NCBI GenBank assembly: GCA_036510575.1
Contig: DATCDR010000073.1
Span: 1-13,428 of the forward strand
Direction of reading: 5' to 3'
Origin: DATCDR01 sp036510575
GTDB taxonomy: Bacteria > Actinomycetota > Acidimicrobiia > Acidimicrobiales > Bog-793
DNA length: 13,428 bases
Positions 6,514 to 13,418 of the stretch are shown here, one piece after another. The notes beneath the pieces were generated by a model. The model was not told the origin of the DNA. It worked only from the letters and a program-made list of their open reading frames with translations, and ran no database searches. Each line of letters starts with the position of its first letter. Position 1 is the stretch's first letter. The position numbers and the translations under genes were made by a program.

Positions 6514-7691
6514 GGGAGGTGACGAGCGCTCCACTCGACGAACAGGCGGTTGAGGCATTCCGCTCCGAGCTCCCTGCGCTCAAGAGCGTCGCGTATTTGA
6601 ACACTGGCACGTCAGGGCCGATGCCAATCGTGGTCGCGGACGCGATGACGGCGGAGATTGACGAGCAACGAGATACGCCGCGCCTCGGTGCCGACCGGGG
6701 TGAACGGGTCCGGGAACTGAAGCGGTCGACCCGACTCGCGATCGCTAAGTGTCTTGGATGCGATGCCGAGGAGATCGCGCTTACCCACAACACGACTGAG
6801 GGCATGAACTTTGCAACCCTTGGCGTGAACTGGCAGCCAGGAGATGAAGCGGTGACGACGAACGTCGAGCACCCGGGCGCGCTGTACCCGCTCTATGCCG
6901 CACGCGAGCGGTTCAACATCACCATCAAGACCGCGGCGGTTGCAGGAAAGGATCCCGAGGCTTGCGTCGAGCAGATCACGCGGCAGCTGAGCTCCCGGAC
7001 CAAGCTCGTTTCGCTGTCCCACGTCTCGTTTCAAACCGGTCAGCTCCTTCCGATCCACCAGATCTGCGACGCCGCGCACGCAGTGGGTGCGCTCGTGCTC
7101 GTTGACGGTGCGCAGACTTTCGGTGCGATACCGCTCGACATGGATTCGCTCGGATGCGACGCGTACGCCGTCTCGGGCCAGAAATGGCTGTGCGGACCGG
7201 AGGGTTCCGGTGCGCTGTTCGTTCGTCAGGAGGTCGTCTCGCAGCTTCGCATCGTCTTCGCCGCCTACGGGACGATGGAGGGTCACAACGATTACGGCGG
7301 CTTTCAAGTCCGCGGCAACGCGCAGCGTTTCGAGCAGGGAACGACCAATCCAGCCGAAATCGCCGGCCAACTCGCAGCGGTTCGTTGGCTCGCTGACAAC
7401 GTTGGAATCGACAGGGCGTCCGAGCGTTCGTACGCGCTTGCCGAGCACACGATCGCAAAGATGAAGGAGCGTGGGCTGGCAGTCGAGACTCCAAGCTCCC
7501 ACGCGGGTCTTGTGACGGCCTCGCTCGGTGGGAGCGACGCGGACCTCGCCGTGCGTGCCCTTCGCGAGCAGTCGATCTCAATTCGCTCGATTCGCCAGCT
7601 TGGTGCCGTTCGACTTTCGCTCGGCTTCTTCAACACCTACGAAGAGATCGACACGTGTGTTGAAGCAATCGACGCGGTGCTGCGTCCGTAG
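6510..7691 (+). CDS. Class V aminotransferase-fold PLP enzyme (cysteine desulfurase / isopenicillin-N-epimerase-like)
   Basis: A 393-residue fold-type I PLP enzyme. YLNTGTSGPMP (29-39) is the N-terminal substrate loop and HNTTEGMN (93-100) binds the cofactor phosphate. SLSHVSFQTGQLLPI (168-182) and LVDGAQTFG (197-205) hold the PLP-stacking His171 and the ring-nitrogen Asp199. Lys225 in SGQKWLCGPEG (222-232) is the Schiff-base lysine. The C-terminal domain ends in SIRSIRQLGAVRLSLGFFNT and EEIDTCVEAIDAVL, as expected for Aminotran_5. Members may be aminotransferases, lyases, epimerases or desulfurases; no residue here settles which. The GTG at 6510 overlaps the amidohydrolase stop (GTGA), and a second GTG at 6519 with AGGGAG in front is an equally good start. 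Coupling with the amidohydrolase suggests a two-step route in which a released amine or amino acid is processed next. Confidence 0.9.
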   Translation: MREVTSAPLDEQAVEAFRSELPALKSVAYLNTGTSGPMPIVVADAMTAEIDEQRDTPRLGADRGERVRELKRSTRLAIAKCLGCDAEEIALTHNTTEGMNFATLGVNWQPGDEAVTTNVEHPGALYPLYAARERFNITIKTAAVAGKDPEACVEQITRQLSSRTKLVSLSHVSFQTGQLLPIHQICDAAHAVGALVLVDGAQTFGAIPLDMDSLGCDAYAVSGQKWLCGPEGSGALFVRQEVVSQLRIVFAAYGTMEGHNDYGGFQVRGNAQRFEQGTTNPAEIAGQLAAVRWLADNVGIDRASERSYALAEHTIAKMKERGLAVETPSSHAGLVTASLGGSDADLAVRALREQSISIRSIRQLGAVRLSLGFFNTYEEIDTCVEAIDAVLRP

Positions 7692-7809
7692 TTACCGGGT
7701 AGGCGTGCGTGTCCGTCGCTCAGGACTGAACTGTCGTTTCTATCGATCCGGTGCTATCTCGGCTCTGGCCCGGTCGGGAGTCTTGGGGTTCGCCCTACAC
7801 CGGCGTGAC

Positions 7810-8258
7810 CTACAACGACGGAGCGTTCGTAAAGTCCTGAAGTTGAGCGCGGAGGTCGATCGTCTCGATGCGACCGCGACCGATGACCTCGAGCGGGGAT
7901 GGGGCGGTCAGAACCGGCAGCTCCGTGAGTCGCGTGGTCTGCTCTCGAACCTGGGTGGAGAAAAGTCGGCCGAACCTCCGCCGGCGATGCGATCCGAGCA
8001 CAATCGCGCGGCGTCCTTCTCGCGAGCCACCTCGGCGACTAGCGTCGCGACCCGTCGATACGAGTCGACGACCGATGAGCCACCGGCGTGAATCCCGGCA
8101 GCGTGCGTGACTGCGGAGGTCAACAACTCCGTGGCTTCGTCCTTGGTGAGAAGGCTGATGCCGCGGCCACCCGCCAGGTACTCGTTGACGAAGAGCACAT
8201 GGACCGTCGCTGCCGATGGCGGATTGACGGAAGATTGTGGTGCCAAGATGTGGACCAC
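7810..8258 (-). pseudogene. Broken universal stress protein (UspA-family) gene
   Basis: Two leftward frames together give most of one Usp domain. The first (from 8258) reads ATVHVLFVNEYLAGG, then KDEATELLTSAVTHA and SSVVDSYRRVATLVAEVARE-KDAA. At 8005-8010 the sequence is a CGCGCG run. Removing one CG joins the frame to IVLGSHRRRRFGRLFS followed by TQVREQTTRLTELPVLTAPSP, which is the conserved nucleotide-binding loop (normally G-S/x-x-R-x-G) and last strand of the family. Uninterrupted, the frame at 8004 continues to a stop at 7810. The N-terminus is also short: the usual first strand with the V-D-x-S motif is absent, and a stop lies upstream near 8290. Two defects suggest decay, although a sequencing error at the CG run is possible for the frameshift. 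Usp proteins are cytosolic stress regulators that may bind ATP. Confidence 0.7.
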
Positions 8259-8292
8259 GGGTCGAGGCGTCGGTGAACGGGCGATGAGTTAG

Positions 8293-8529
8293 GTGGCCGT
8301 CACGATCTACCGTGTCGTAGCCGTGACCTTCATGATGGCGATGTACGCGCTCGAGTCGCGCGGCCGGCAGTTCATTGCGTTATTCGCCCTTGGTAGCGCG
8401 CTCTCGAGCAGCTATGGATTTCTGGCAGGTACGTGGCCATTTGGAGTCGTGGAGGGGGTCTGGACCTTTATTGCTCTTCGCCGGTTTCGGGCGAAGCCAG
8501 CAGCGCCCGATGCTGATCGTCCCACGTAA
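8293..8529 (+). CDS. Small membrane protein of unknown function
   Basis: A 78-residue protein with two hydrophobic segments, about 5-20 and 26-61. They include YALESRGRQFIALFALGSAL, then SSSYGFLAGTWPFGVVEGVW and TFIALRRF. The pattern YALE...SS-YGFL-G-WPFG-VE-x-x-W...A-x-RR is one I know from many actinobacterial genomes as a short, uncharacterised membrane protein; I know of no assigned function. The soluble tail is short and polar. The start is a GTG at 8293 with a poor SD. Later Met codons (8335, 8338) lie inside the first hydrophobic segment and would truncate it. It is on the same strand as, and 54 bp before, the membrane-anchored EEP-family gene. Confidence 0.72.
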   Translation: MAVTIYRVVAVTFMMAMYALESRGRQFIALFALGSALSSSYGFLAGTWPFGVVEGVWTFIALRRFRAKPAAPDADRPT

Positions 8530-8570
8530 CGACGAGTAACTGACGCGGATTTTTCTGCCGGTCCTCCAAT

Positions 8571-8576
8571 TACCTT
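8571..8576 (+). promoter_or_regulatory. Candidate -10 element for a leaderless transcript
   Basis: TACCTT fits the TANNNT consensus and ends 7 nt before the ATG at 8584, with no SD in front of that ATG. This is the geometry of leaderless actinobacterial genes, in which transcription starts at the A of the start codon. No strong -35 box is visible. Confidence 0.4.
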
Positions 8577-8583
8577 GACGACC

Positions 8584-9624
8584 ATGTCTGACGCCGCCGA
8601 AGTCACTGGCGCGACCAAACGTCCGGCCGGTCGCATCGATTCGGACTTCGCGCCTTTGAAGATCGGCAGCATGGTGGTCGGCTGGGCAATTGTTGCCGGG
8701 CTCGGGCTCGTCGTTTTGATGCGCCTGGTTGCCTGGGATTCGGTTGAGCCGTTCATCGTCCTCAACGCTTTGTCGCTGATCGTGTACCTACCGGCTTGGG
8801 TTGTGGCGATTGGTTCGGCAATTGCGCGCAAATGGTTGCTCGCGCTCGCGGCGCTCGCGATCGTCATCGCCCAGGTGGTATTCGTCGCACCGGAGTTCCT
8901 CGCTGCGTCGCAGGTCCCGTCGTGGGCCAGGCACGCGGAGACCCTGAAGGTGTTCGATGCGAACATCGACAAGAGCTTTCAGTTCGAGGCCGGTTACGAC
9001 CGAGCCATCGAGCAGGATCGGCCTGATCTCGTGACGCTTGAGGAGTTCACGCCGGGAGCCCTCGAGGGTATGGCGGCTTCAGGTCTGCTCGGGGAGTTTC
9101 CTTACCGATGTGTCGCTCCGCATTCTGGCGCGACCGGCTTCCTCGTCGCGTCCAGGCTCCCTTTGACCGGATGCCAAATTGAGACCGTTCTGTTGGACGG
9201 TCAGCCGACGCCGTACATGGTCGACGCGACGCTGTCGACGCCTGCTGGACGCGTCACGCTTCGCCTCGTCCACACCTTGGCCCCGCTACCTTCCTACTGG
9301 CGCGAGTGGTCTGCCGCTTTGGCTGCAGTTGACGGCTCCACGCGCTCGAGCAACAACAGTCGGATGCTGATGATCGGTGACTTCAACGCGACGTGGGGGA
9401 ACGCCGGGTTTTCGGCGCTCGTGCACAGCGGGCTCACCGACGGCGCCGCGGCGCGCGGCGACGCTATCGATATGACGTGGCCGAACGGAGCTGTGGTGCC
9501 GACCTTCGTACGCATCGACCACGTACTCACCGGTTCACAGCTGGCCGTTACCAAGATCGCCACCGGGTCCGGCTTCGGCAGCGACCATCGCTACCTACTC
9601 GCTACGGTGGCGGTCCGACCTTAA
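8584..9624 (+). CDS. Membrane-anchored endonuclease/exonuclease/phosphatase (EEP) family protein
   Basis: A 346-residue protein. Three hydrophobic helices (about 28-49, 55-80 and 84-104) form an N-terminal membrane anchor. From there the EEP fold begins: KVFDANIDK (122-130) with the first Asn, VTLEEF (150-155) with the metal-binding Glu, RLVHTLAP (227-234), IGDFNATWG (264-272) with Asp266/Asn268, RIDHVL (310-315), and FGSDHRYLLATV (331-342) with the catalytic Asp334-His335. All active-site positions are present, so it is likely an active Mg-dependent phosphodiesterase or phosphatase. Proteins with this layout are often annotated as endonuclease/exonuclease/phosphatase, but substrates vary (nucleic acid, phospholipid, inositol phosphate). 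An odd helix count may place the catalytic domain outside the membrane. The ATG at 8584 is preferred over a TTG at 8575, which would overlap the candidate -10. Confidence 0.85.
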   Translation: MSDAAEVTGATKRPAGRIDSDFAPLKIGSMVVGWAIVAGLGLVVLMRLVAWDSVEPFIVLNALSLIVYLPAWVVAIGSAIARKWLLALAALAIVIAQVVFVAPEFLAASQVPSWARHAETLKVFDANIDKSFQFEAGYDRAIEQDRPDLVTLEEFTPGALEGMAASGLLGEFPYRCVAPHSGATGFLVASRLPLTGCQIETVLLDGQPTPYMVDATLSTPAGRVTLRLVHTLAPLPSYWREWSAALAAVDGSTRSSNNSRMLMIGDFNATWGNAGFSALVHSGLTDGAAARGDAIDMTWPNGAVVPTFVRIDHVLTGSQLAVTKIATGSGFGSDHRYLLATVAVRP

Positions 9625-9794
9625 GCAAGGGCGCGGGAACCTTTTGCCGAGGCGGGCGCGTCGAAGAGTCTCTGACGTATCAAGGCATCGAGGTCCCGAA
9701 CGTGCGGATCCGGATCGGGGCAGCCAGGGCAGGCAGGCTTCTCGTCGGTCGCGCTTGGGGCTCATAAACTTCGATCTGCGGTCTGGCCCCGTGA

Positions 9795-11660
9795 TCACTC
9801 GGCGGTGCTGGTCTGCTCCGGTGACGCTGAGGTAGTGCGTTCTGTTCGGTTGCTCGCGGTTATCTGATCTCGTCGAAGTACTCGAAAGAGCTCCTCGTAG
9901 GGGCCAAGAATGTAGACCTCATCGCCTTCGTGGAAACGTGTGCCGCGGCGAGGCGGGTGTTCGAGAATGCCGCCGGAATCGGCACGCTGAATGGCGATGA
10001 CCCGGGTTCGTGCAGAGAGGTCCTGCATAGCCAGTCCCTGGAGCCCACCGTTCGGTGTGATGGACAAGCGGCCCACAAGAAAGGGTTGATGCTCGAAGTA
10101 GAAGGTCTCGAGCACATCGAGCCCGAGCGCCGCTCCGACAAACCACGGCGCGGCCAACGCAGATGTGGACCGCACATGACGAAAGCCGAAGTTGTGATTC
10201 ATCATGAGGGCGAGGTCGTTGTCGAAGACGCGCAGCACGACCGGGACATCCCCCCAGCGATCCCGCAGTGATTCACGGACGGCGAGCCCGGTCTCGATGT
10301 TGGTCAGATCAGAGCTGGTGAGTACTGCGACCGCAGACGCGTCTGCGAGGTTGACCGTGACGTGTGTCTGGCTCTGCGTGGCGTCCGCGATGACGATCGG
10401 AACCCCTAACGAGCGTGCGCGGTCAAGGTAGCGATTGGATGGGTCGTGCTCGACGATCACCACCTGACAGTCCGCGGCGACCAAGCCCTCGACGACGCGG
10501 ATGCCGACCGAGCCGAGTCCGATGACGACCACGTGCCCGGCCAGTCCTGGTACACGGCCGCGGCCGAGCGACTGTTCGATTCGACGGCTCACGAGAATGT
10601 TGGTGAAGAGGGCGAAGCTCGTCGAGACGAGGGTGATTCCGCAAAGGATGAAGATGATCGCCATGACTTCAATCCACGCGCTCTGCCCGCCGAAGAAGTA
10701 GTCGCCGAATCCGACCGTGGCAACGGTTTCGACTGCGAAGTAGGTCGAGGTCAACAGGTCGAGGTGCGAGTGCGTCGTCGGATCGACAAACCAGAACCGG
10801 ACGACGATCGTCGCGAGCAGCAGCAAAGCCACGAGGGCCGACGTGCTGAGGACGAGTCCCTTGGCGTTGGTCTGCATCAGTGCAGCGATCCGGCGACGCA
10901 TCTTGAGGATGACCGAGGCAGAAGGCCGCGCGAGGTGCAGCGCCCGCACGACGTCGAGGTCAGATCGTTCGAATTCAGCCGGCGTGCCGAGGACGGCGAC
11001 CCGGTCACCCGTGGAGACAGGCTCGTCGCGGCCGGGACAGATGATGAGATCGCTGCCGTCCGCGTGTGAGATCGCTACGGGCGCAAGATTGCCGAAGTGG
11101 CTGCGGAACGTTTGGCGGTATCCCTCGTCTCCACTGACGGTGGCCTGGATGACGGCGAACTGCTCTCCTGCGAGCTTCAGCTCGTGTGTCGCCAGCCCCA
11201 AGCAGGCCTCGATGAATGACGGTGCCGCGAGCGCCGCGACGTCGAGCACGCTGTTCGCCCCGGTCACCGTCTCGAGCGCTCGACCGACCGATGGATTGGC
11301 CAGCTGCACGACGAGTCGGACGTCGGGACGCGCCTCATGCACCTGCAATGCGAGTTCGAGTGTGGCGAGGTCGTTCGCCTCGGCACACACCACCGCCGCG
11401 GCCCTATCGAGCCCGGCCTCGCCCAGACCATCGCCGAGATTGGCATTTCGGTGAATCTGCCGAACGCCCCATCCTTCGACGATTCGAGCCAGCTTCGGAT
11501 CAGGGTCCTCGTCGACGACCACGACCTGCACTCCACTGAAGTGCAGCTGCTCGACTGATCGAAGGCCCACGCCCTTTAATCCGCAGACGATGACGTGACC
11601 CTCGATCGGTCCCGCAGTGTGGTCGCGAATGGGCCACGGCGCGCCGCCGTCCGTGCTCAC
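9795..11660 (-). CDS. Potassium channel with two RCK (TrkA-N/TrkA-C) modules flanking a 2-TM pore
   Basis: A 621-residue protein. RCK module 1 has TrkA-N at about 20-155, with GHVIVCGLKGVGLRS and Asp50 at the end of the second strand, and TrkA-C at about 165-230. The pore follows: TM1 268-292, selectivity filter TVATVGFGDY (312-321), TM2 about 328-356. RCK module 2 has TrkA-N at 374-510, with HVVVIGLGSVG and Glu404, and TrkA-C at about 520-598. A Ser/Thr-rich tail ends the protein. TVGFGD is a K+-selective filter. RCK domains bind nucleotides or Ca and gate the pore. Module 1 has Lys29 in place of the middle Gly of GxGxxG; I recall similar Streptomyces proteins with His there, so it may be a family trait. 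The N-terminal RCK before the pore is unusual compared with GsuK or MthK. The start is a GTG at 11660 with AGAGG 9 nt upstream. Confidence 0.9.
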   Translation of the reverse strand: MSTDGGAPWPIRDHTAGPIEGHVIVCGLKGVGLRSVEQLHFSGVQVVVVDEDPDPKLARIVEGWGVRQIHRNANLGDGLGEAGLDRAAAVVCAEANDLATLELALQVHEARPDVRLVVQLANPSVGRALETVTGANSVLDVAALAAPSFIEACLGLATHELKLAGEQFAVIQATVSGDEGYRQTFRSHFGNLAPVAISHADGSDLIICPGRDEPVSTGDRVAVLGTPAEFERSDLDVVRALHLARPSASVILKMRRRIAALMQTNAKGLVLSTSALVALLLLATIVVRFWFVDPTTHSHLDLLTSTYFAVETVATVGFGDYFFGGQSAWIEVMAIIFILCGITLVSTSFALFTNILVSRRIEQSLGRGRVPGLAGHVVVIGLGSVGIRVVEGLVAADCQVVIVEHDPSNRYLDRARSLGVPIVIADATQSQTHVTVNLADASAVAVLTSSDLTNIETGLAVRESLRDRWGDVPVVLRVFDNDLALMMNHNFGFRHVRSTSALAAPWFVGAALGLDVLETFYFEHQPFLVGRLSITPNGGLQGLAMQDLSARTRVIAIQRADSGGILEHPPRRGTRFHEGDEVYILGPYEELFRVLRRDQITASNRTERTTSASPEQTSTAE

Positions 11661-12114
11661 TCTTGTCAGCCTCTGCTAGTTACGGGCCAAAGGCGCGCCG
11701 CTGCCGAGCGCGTAGCTTTCACGGTCACTGACATGCCGCACTTGCTCGGCCTGTGTCGGGCACTGCAGGACCTTCCGGGCGAAGGATCGCTCGCGCTCAC
11801 CGACTTAGAAGATCCCAAGCAGTTGGTTGAGGGTCACGTCCGCGTGCCGACGGGCGCGGAATATCACGTCCGCCTGCCGTTTTGTGCCTTCCTGGCGAAG
11901 TTGGTCGTAGCTGCTTGCATGTCGCAGTGATGAACCCTCCTCTCCTCGGTTGATTCGAGCGCGGTCGCCGCTCCCATCGGGGTCGTGATGGGCAAGCACG
12001 TTTACCGTAGGGGCGCTCTGTATCGCGAAGGTTTCCGAAAGGTAAAGAGTTCGTGCAAACCCAGTGACTGCTCGCCCCGGCTCGTCTCGCGGTGGTCGGA
12101 GCACGGGTGGACCG
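11661..12114. other. Intergenic region of 454 bp without a supported gene
   Basis: Open frames exist on both strands, but none shows a protein family. On the minus strand one (stop near 11805) ends with the residues YDQLRQEG, then RQADVIFRARRHADVTLNQL. It has a good SD-like AGGAGGG near 11936-11946 but no ATG, GTG or TTG at the right distance. The frame also encodes the direct repeat listed separately. A short unusual-start peptide gene is possible but not supported. The channel gene's promoter should lie at the left end of this gap. Confidence 0.4.
11834..11879. repeat. Direct repeat of 16 bp with one mismatch
   Basis: TCACGTCCGCGTGCCG at 11834-11849 recurs as TCACGTCCGCCTGCCG at 11864-11879, 30 bp apart start to start. 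The 30-bp period keeps reading frame, and on the minus strand both copies read R-(Q/H)-A-D-V. It could be a pair of regulator-binding sites upstream of the leftward channel gene, or a remnant of a coding repeat. Confidence 0.5.
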
Positions 12115-12585
12115 TCAGTCGATCGGTTCTTCGACCTCGTCCGGCTTCTCTTGAACCAGCAGTTCAGCCTTGTTGACGAAAGCGCGAAGGAGTCGAATCA
12201 ACTCCGCCTGGTCCTCTGTCGGGAGCACGCTGATCAGGTGAGCGTTCATTGTCTCTGTTCTTGGCGCGATGGCTGCGAGCAGATCCGCGCCGTCGGTCGT
12301 CAGTCGCAGGATGTTCCGGCGGCGATCATTGGGGTCGCGCGTGCGTTCGAGGAGGCCCCGCTTCATAAGCCGATCGACCACGTCAGCGGTTGTAGACCTG
12401 TCGAGGGAGACGGACGCTCCGAGCGTTCGTTGATCCATTCCAGGGGCACGCGAGAGCGCAACTAGCACTAGAACCTGGGGAGACGTGACTTCGTCTGACA
12501 CCTCGGAGTTCCAGAGCAGTGTGTGAATCTGTTGCGCACGCCGGATGAGGTGGCCGACGTGGGGATGCGTTATTTGAAGACTCAA
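12115..12585 (-). CDS. MarR-family transcriptional regulator
   Basis: A 156-residue winged-helix repressor of the usual length. The N-terminal dimer helix holds HLIRRAQQIHTLLWNSEVS (12-30). TSPQVLVLVAL (34-44) follows, then the helix-turn-helix at about 51-75 with DQRTLGASVSLDRSTTADVV. The wing is at 81-94 (RTRDPNDRRRNILR), where the D-x-x-D-x-R-R signature of MarR is present. A C-terminal dimer helix ends the fold. The SLDRSTTADVV recognition helix resembles the group that responds to aromatic or phenolic ligands, but the ligand here is unknown. The frame stays open far upstream, antisense to the deaminase. I placed the start at TTG 12585, where the fold begins and GGGGTGGGGA lies just in front. 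Its target may be the divergent deaminase or itself. Confidence 0.85.
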   Translation of the reverse strand: MSLQITHPHVGHLIRRAQQIHTLLWNSEVSDEVTSPQVLVLVALSRAPGMDQRTLGASVSLDRSTTADVVDRLMKRGLLERTRDPNDRRRNILRLTTDGADLLAAIAPRTETMNAHLISVLPTEDQAELIRLLRAFVNKAELLVQEKPDEVEEPID

Positions 12586-12664
12586 TCCCCACCCCCAAAT
12601 CTCATGTCGGCCTACGGATCCGATGAGGCTAGTTCGACCTGGGCGTCGCTGAAAACGAAGTCCG
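12586..12664. promoter_or_regulatory. Divergent control region of the MarR and deaminase genes
   Basis: This 79-bp gap between divergent starts should hold both promoters and, if the regulator is autoregulated, its operator. The only palindrome I see is CGGATCCG (12615-12622). At 8 bp it is shorter than typical MarR operators, so the link is weak. Confidence 0.35.
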
Positions 12665-13186
12665 ATGGAGCGCCTCTCCGGTAGCTTCTTGCCCGTGGAC
12701 TTCGCCGGCCCCTTCCTCGATGACGAGACCGCGATGGATGAAGCGTTGCTGTATGCGGCAAAGGGGCTCTCAAGCGGCGACGTCGCCGTCGGCGCACTGG
12801 TACTTGATGGGAGCGGTCGAGTTCTCGCCGCGCGGCACGACGAGGTCCGGTCATCTGGTGACCCGACCGCGCATGCAGCGGCGTTAGCGCTTCGCGACAC
12901 TGCAGCCGCGCGGGGTTCCTGGAGGTTGTTGAACTTCCAGTTGATCGTGACGCGCGAGCCGTGCGCATTATGTGCCGGAGCGGCAGTATCGGCGAGGATC
13001 GGGCGGGCAGTTGTCGGTGCTCGCGACGAACGTCACGGCTGCCTCGGCTCGCGATACAACCTTGGGGCCGACCCACGTTTGAACCACGAGTTCGATGTCA
13101 GCGCCGATGTTCTAGCTGATCGGTGTGAGGCGATCTTTTCGAGCTCGTTTCTAAACGATACCGATCGGGCCGCGCGAGCTGCCTAG
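12665..13186 (+). CDS. TadA-like cytidine/adenosine deaminase with the catalytic Glu replaced by Ala
   Basis: A 173-residue protein of the tRNA adenosine deaminase (TadA) / nucleoside deaminase fold. The zinc ligands are present: His70 in DPTAHAAALALR (66-77), Cys100 and Cys103 in EPCALCAGA (98-106). The C-terminal part, with RIGRAVVGARDE, then LGSRYNLGADPRLNH (128-141) and VLADRCEAIF (149-158), follows TadA closely. The usual motif is H-A-E, in which the Glu is the proton shuttle; here it is H-A-A, so residue 72 is Ala. The anticodon-contacting Asn of N-R (E. coli N46) also appears replaced (R-H-D-E at 57-60). It should fold and bind zinc but not deaminate by the standard mechanism. It is unlikely to be the essential tadA. 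The start is ATG 12665; GTG 12694 and ATG 12734 are alternatives. It is divergent from the MarR regulator. Confidence 0.8.
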   Translation: MERLSGSFLPVDFAGPFLDDETAMDEALLYAAKGLSSGDVAVGALVLDGSGRVLAARHDEVRSSGDPTAHAAALALRDTAAARGSWRLLNFQLIVTREPCALCAGAAVSARIGRAVVGARDERHGCLGSRYNLGADPRLNHEFDVSADVLADRCEAIFSSSFLNDTDRAARAA

Positions 13187-13289
13187 AAGTTGGGCCAGGT
13201 CCGCGGATCGTGGGCGAACTTCGGCTCGTGTGATTGCGGCGGACAACAGCGCACGACCGATGTTGAAGGGATAGCTACGGCGATCGACC

Positions 13290-13418
13290 TCAGGTGAGTT
13301 GCACGCTCGTCTTGTCAATCACCGGCCGCGACCGACTGCGAGCTCGGAAAATGAGTACTGCGATGAGGAGTAGCCCTAGCCCGGTCAGGACGAGTGAGGC
13401 GATCTCGACGGCGTCGGT
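13290..13418 (-). pseudogene. Membrane-anchor-like tail fragment without a start
   Basis: On the minus strand, 42 codons run from a TGA near 13419 to a stop at 13290-13292. They read TDAVEIASLVLTG, then LGLLLIAVLIFRARSRSRP: a single hydrophobic helix followed by a basic tail. This is the shape of a C-terminal cell-wall sorting or membrane-anchor segment, but no LPxTG precedes it in frame and no start codon is present before the helix. It may be the broken 3' end of a gene cut by the window edge, or chance. The stretch 13187-13289 holds nothing I can support. Confidence 0.25.

Noticed and set aside
5872..6558. Long antisense frame across the amidohydrolase
   Set aside because: It is a shadow of the real gene, with no motif of its own.
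6612..7502. Long antisense frame (296 codons) across the PLP enzyme
   Set aside because: It is a typical high-GC shadow frame; the plus strand has a complete PLP active site.
11805..12104. Minus-strand open frame in the 454-bp gap
   Set aside because: There is no usable start near the strong purine stretch and no recognisable domain.
12586..12900. N-terminal extension of the MarR frame
   Set aside because: It is antisense to the conserved deaminase and low-complexity; the MarR fold begins at the TTG at 12585.
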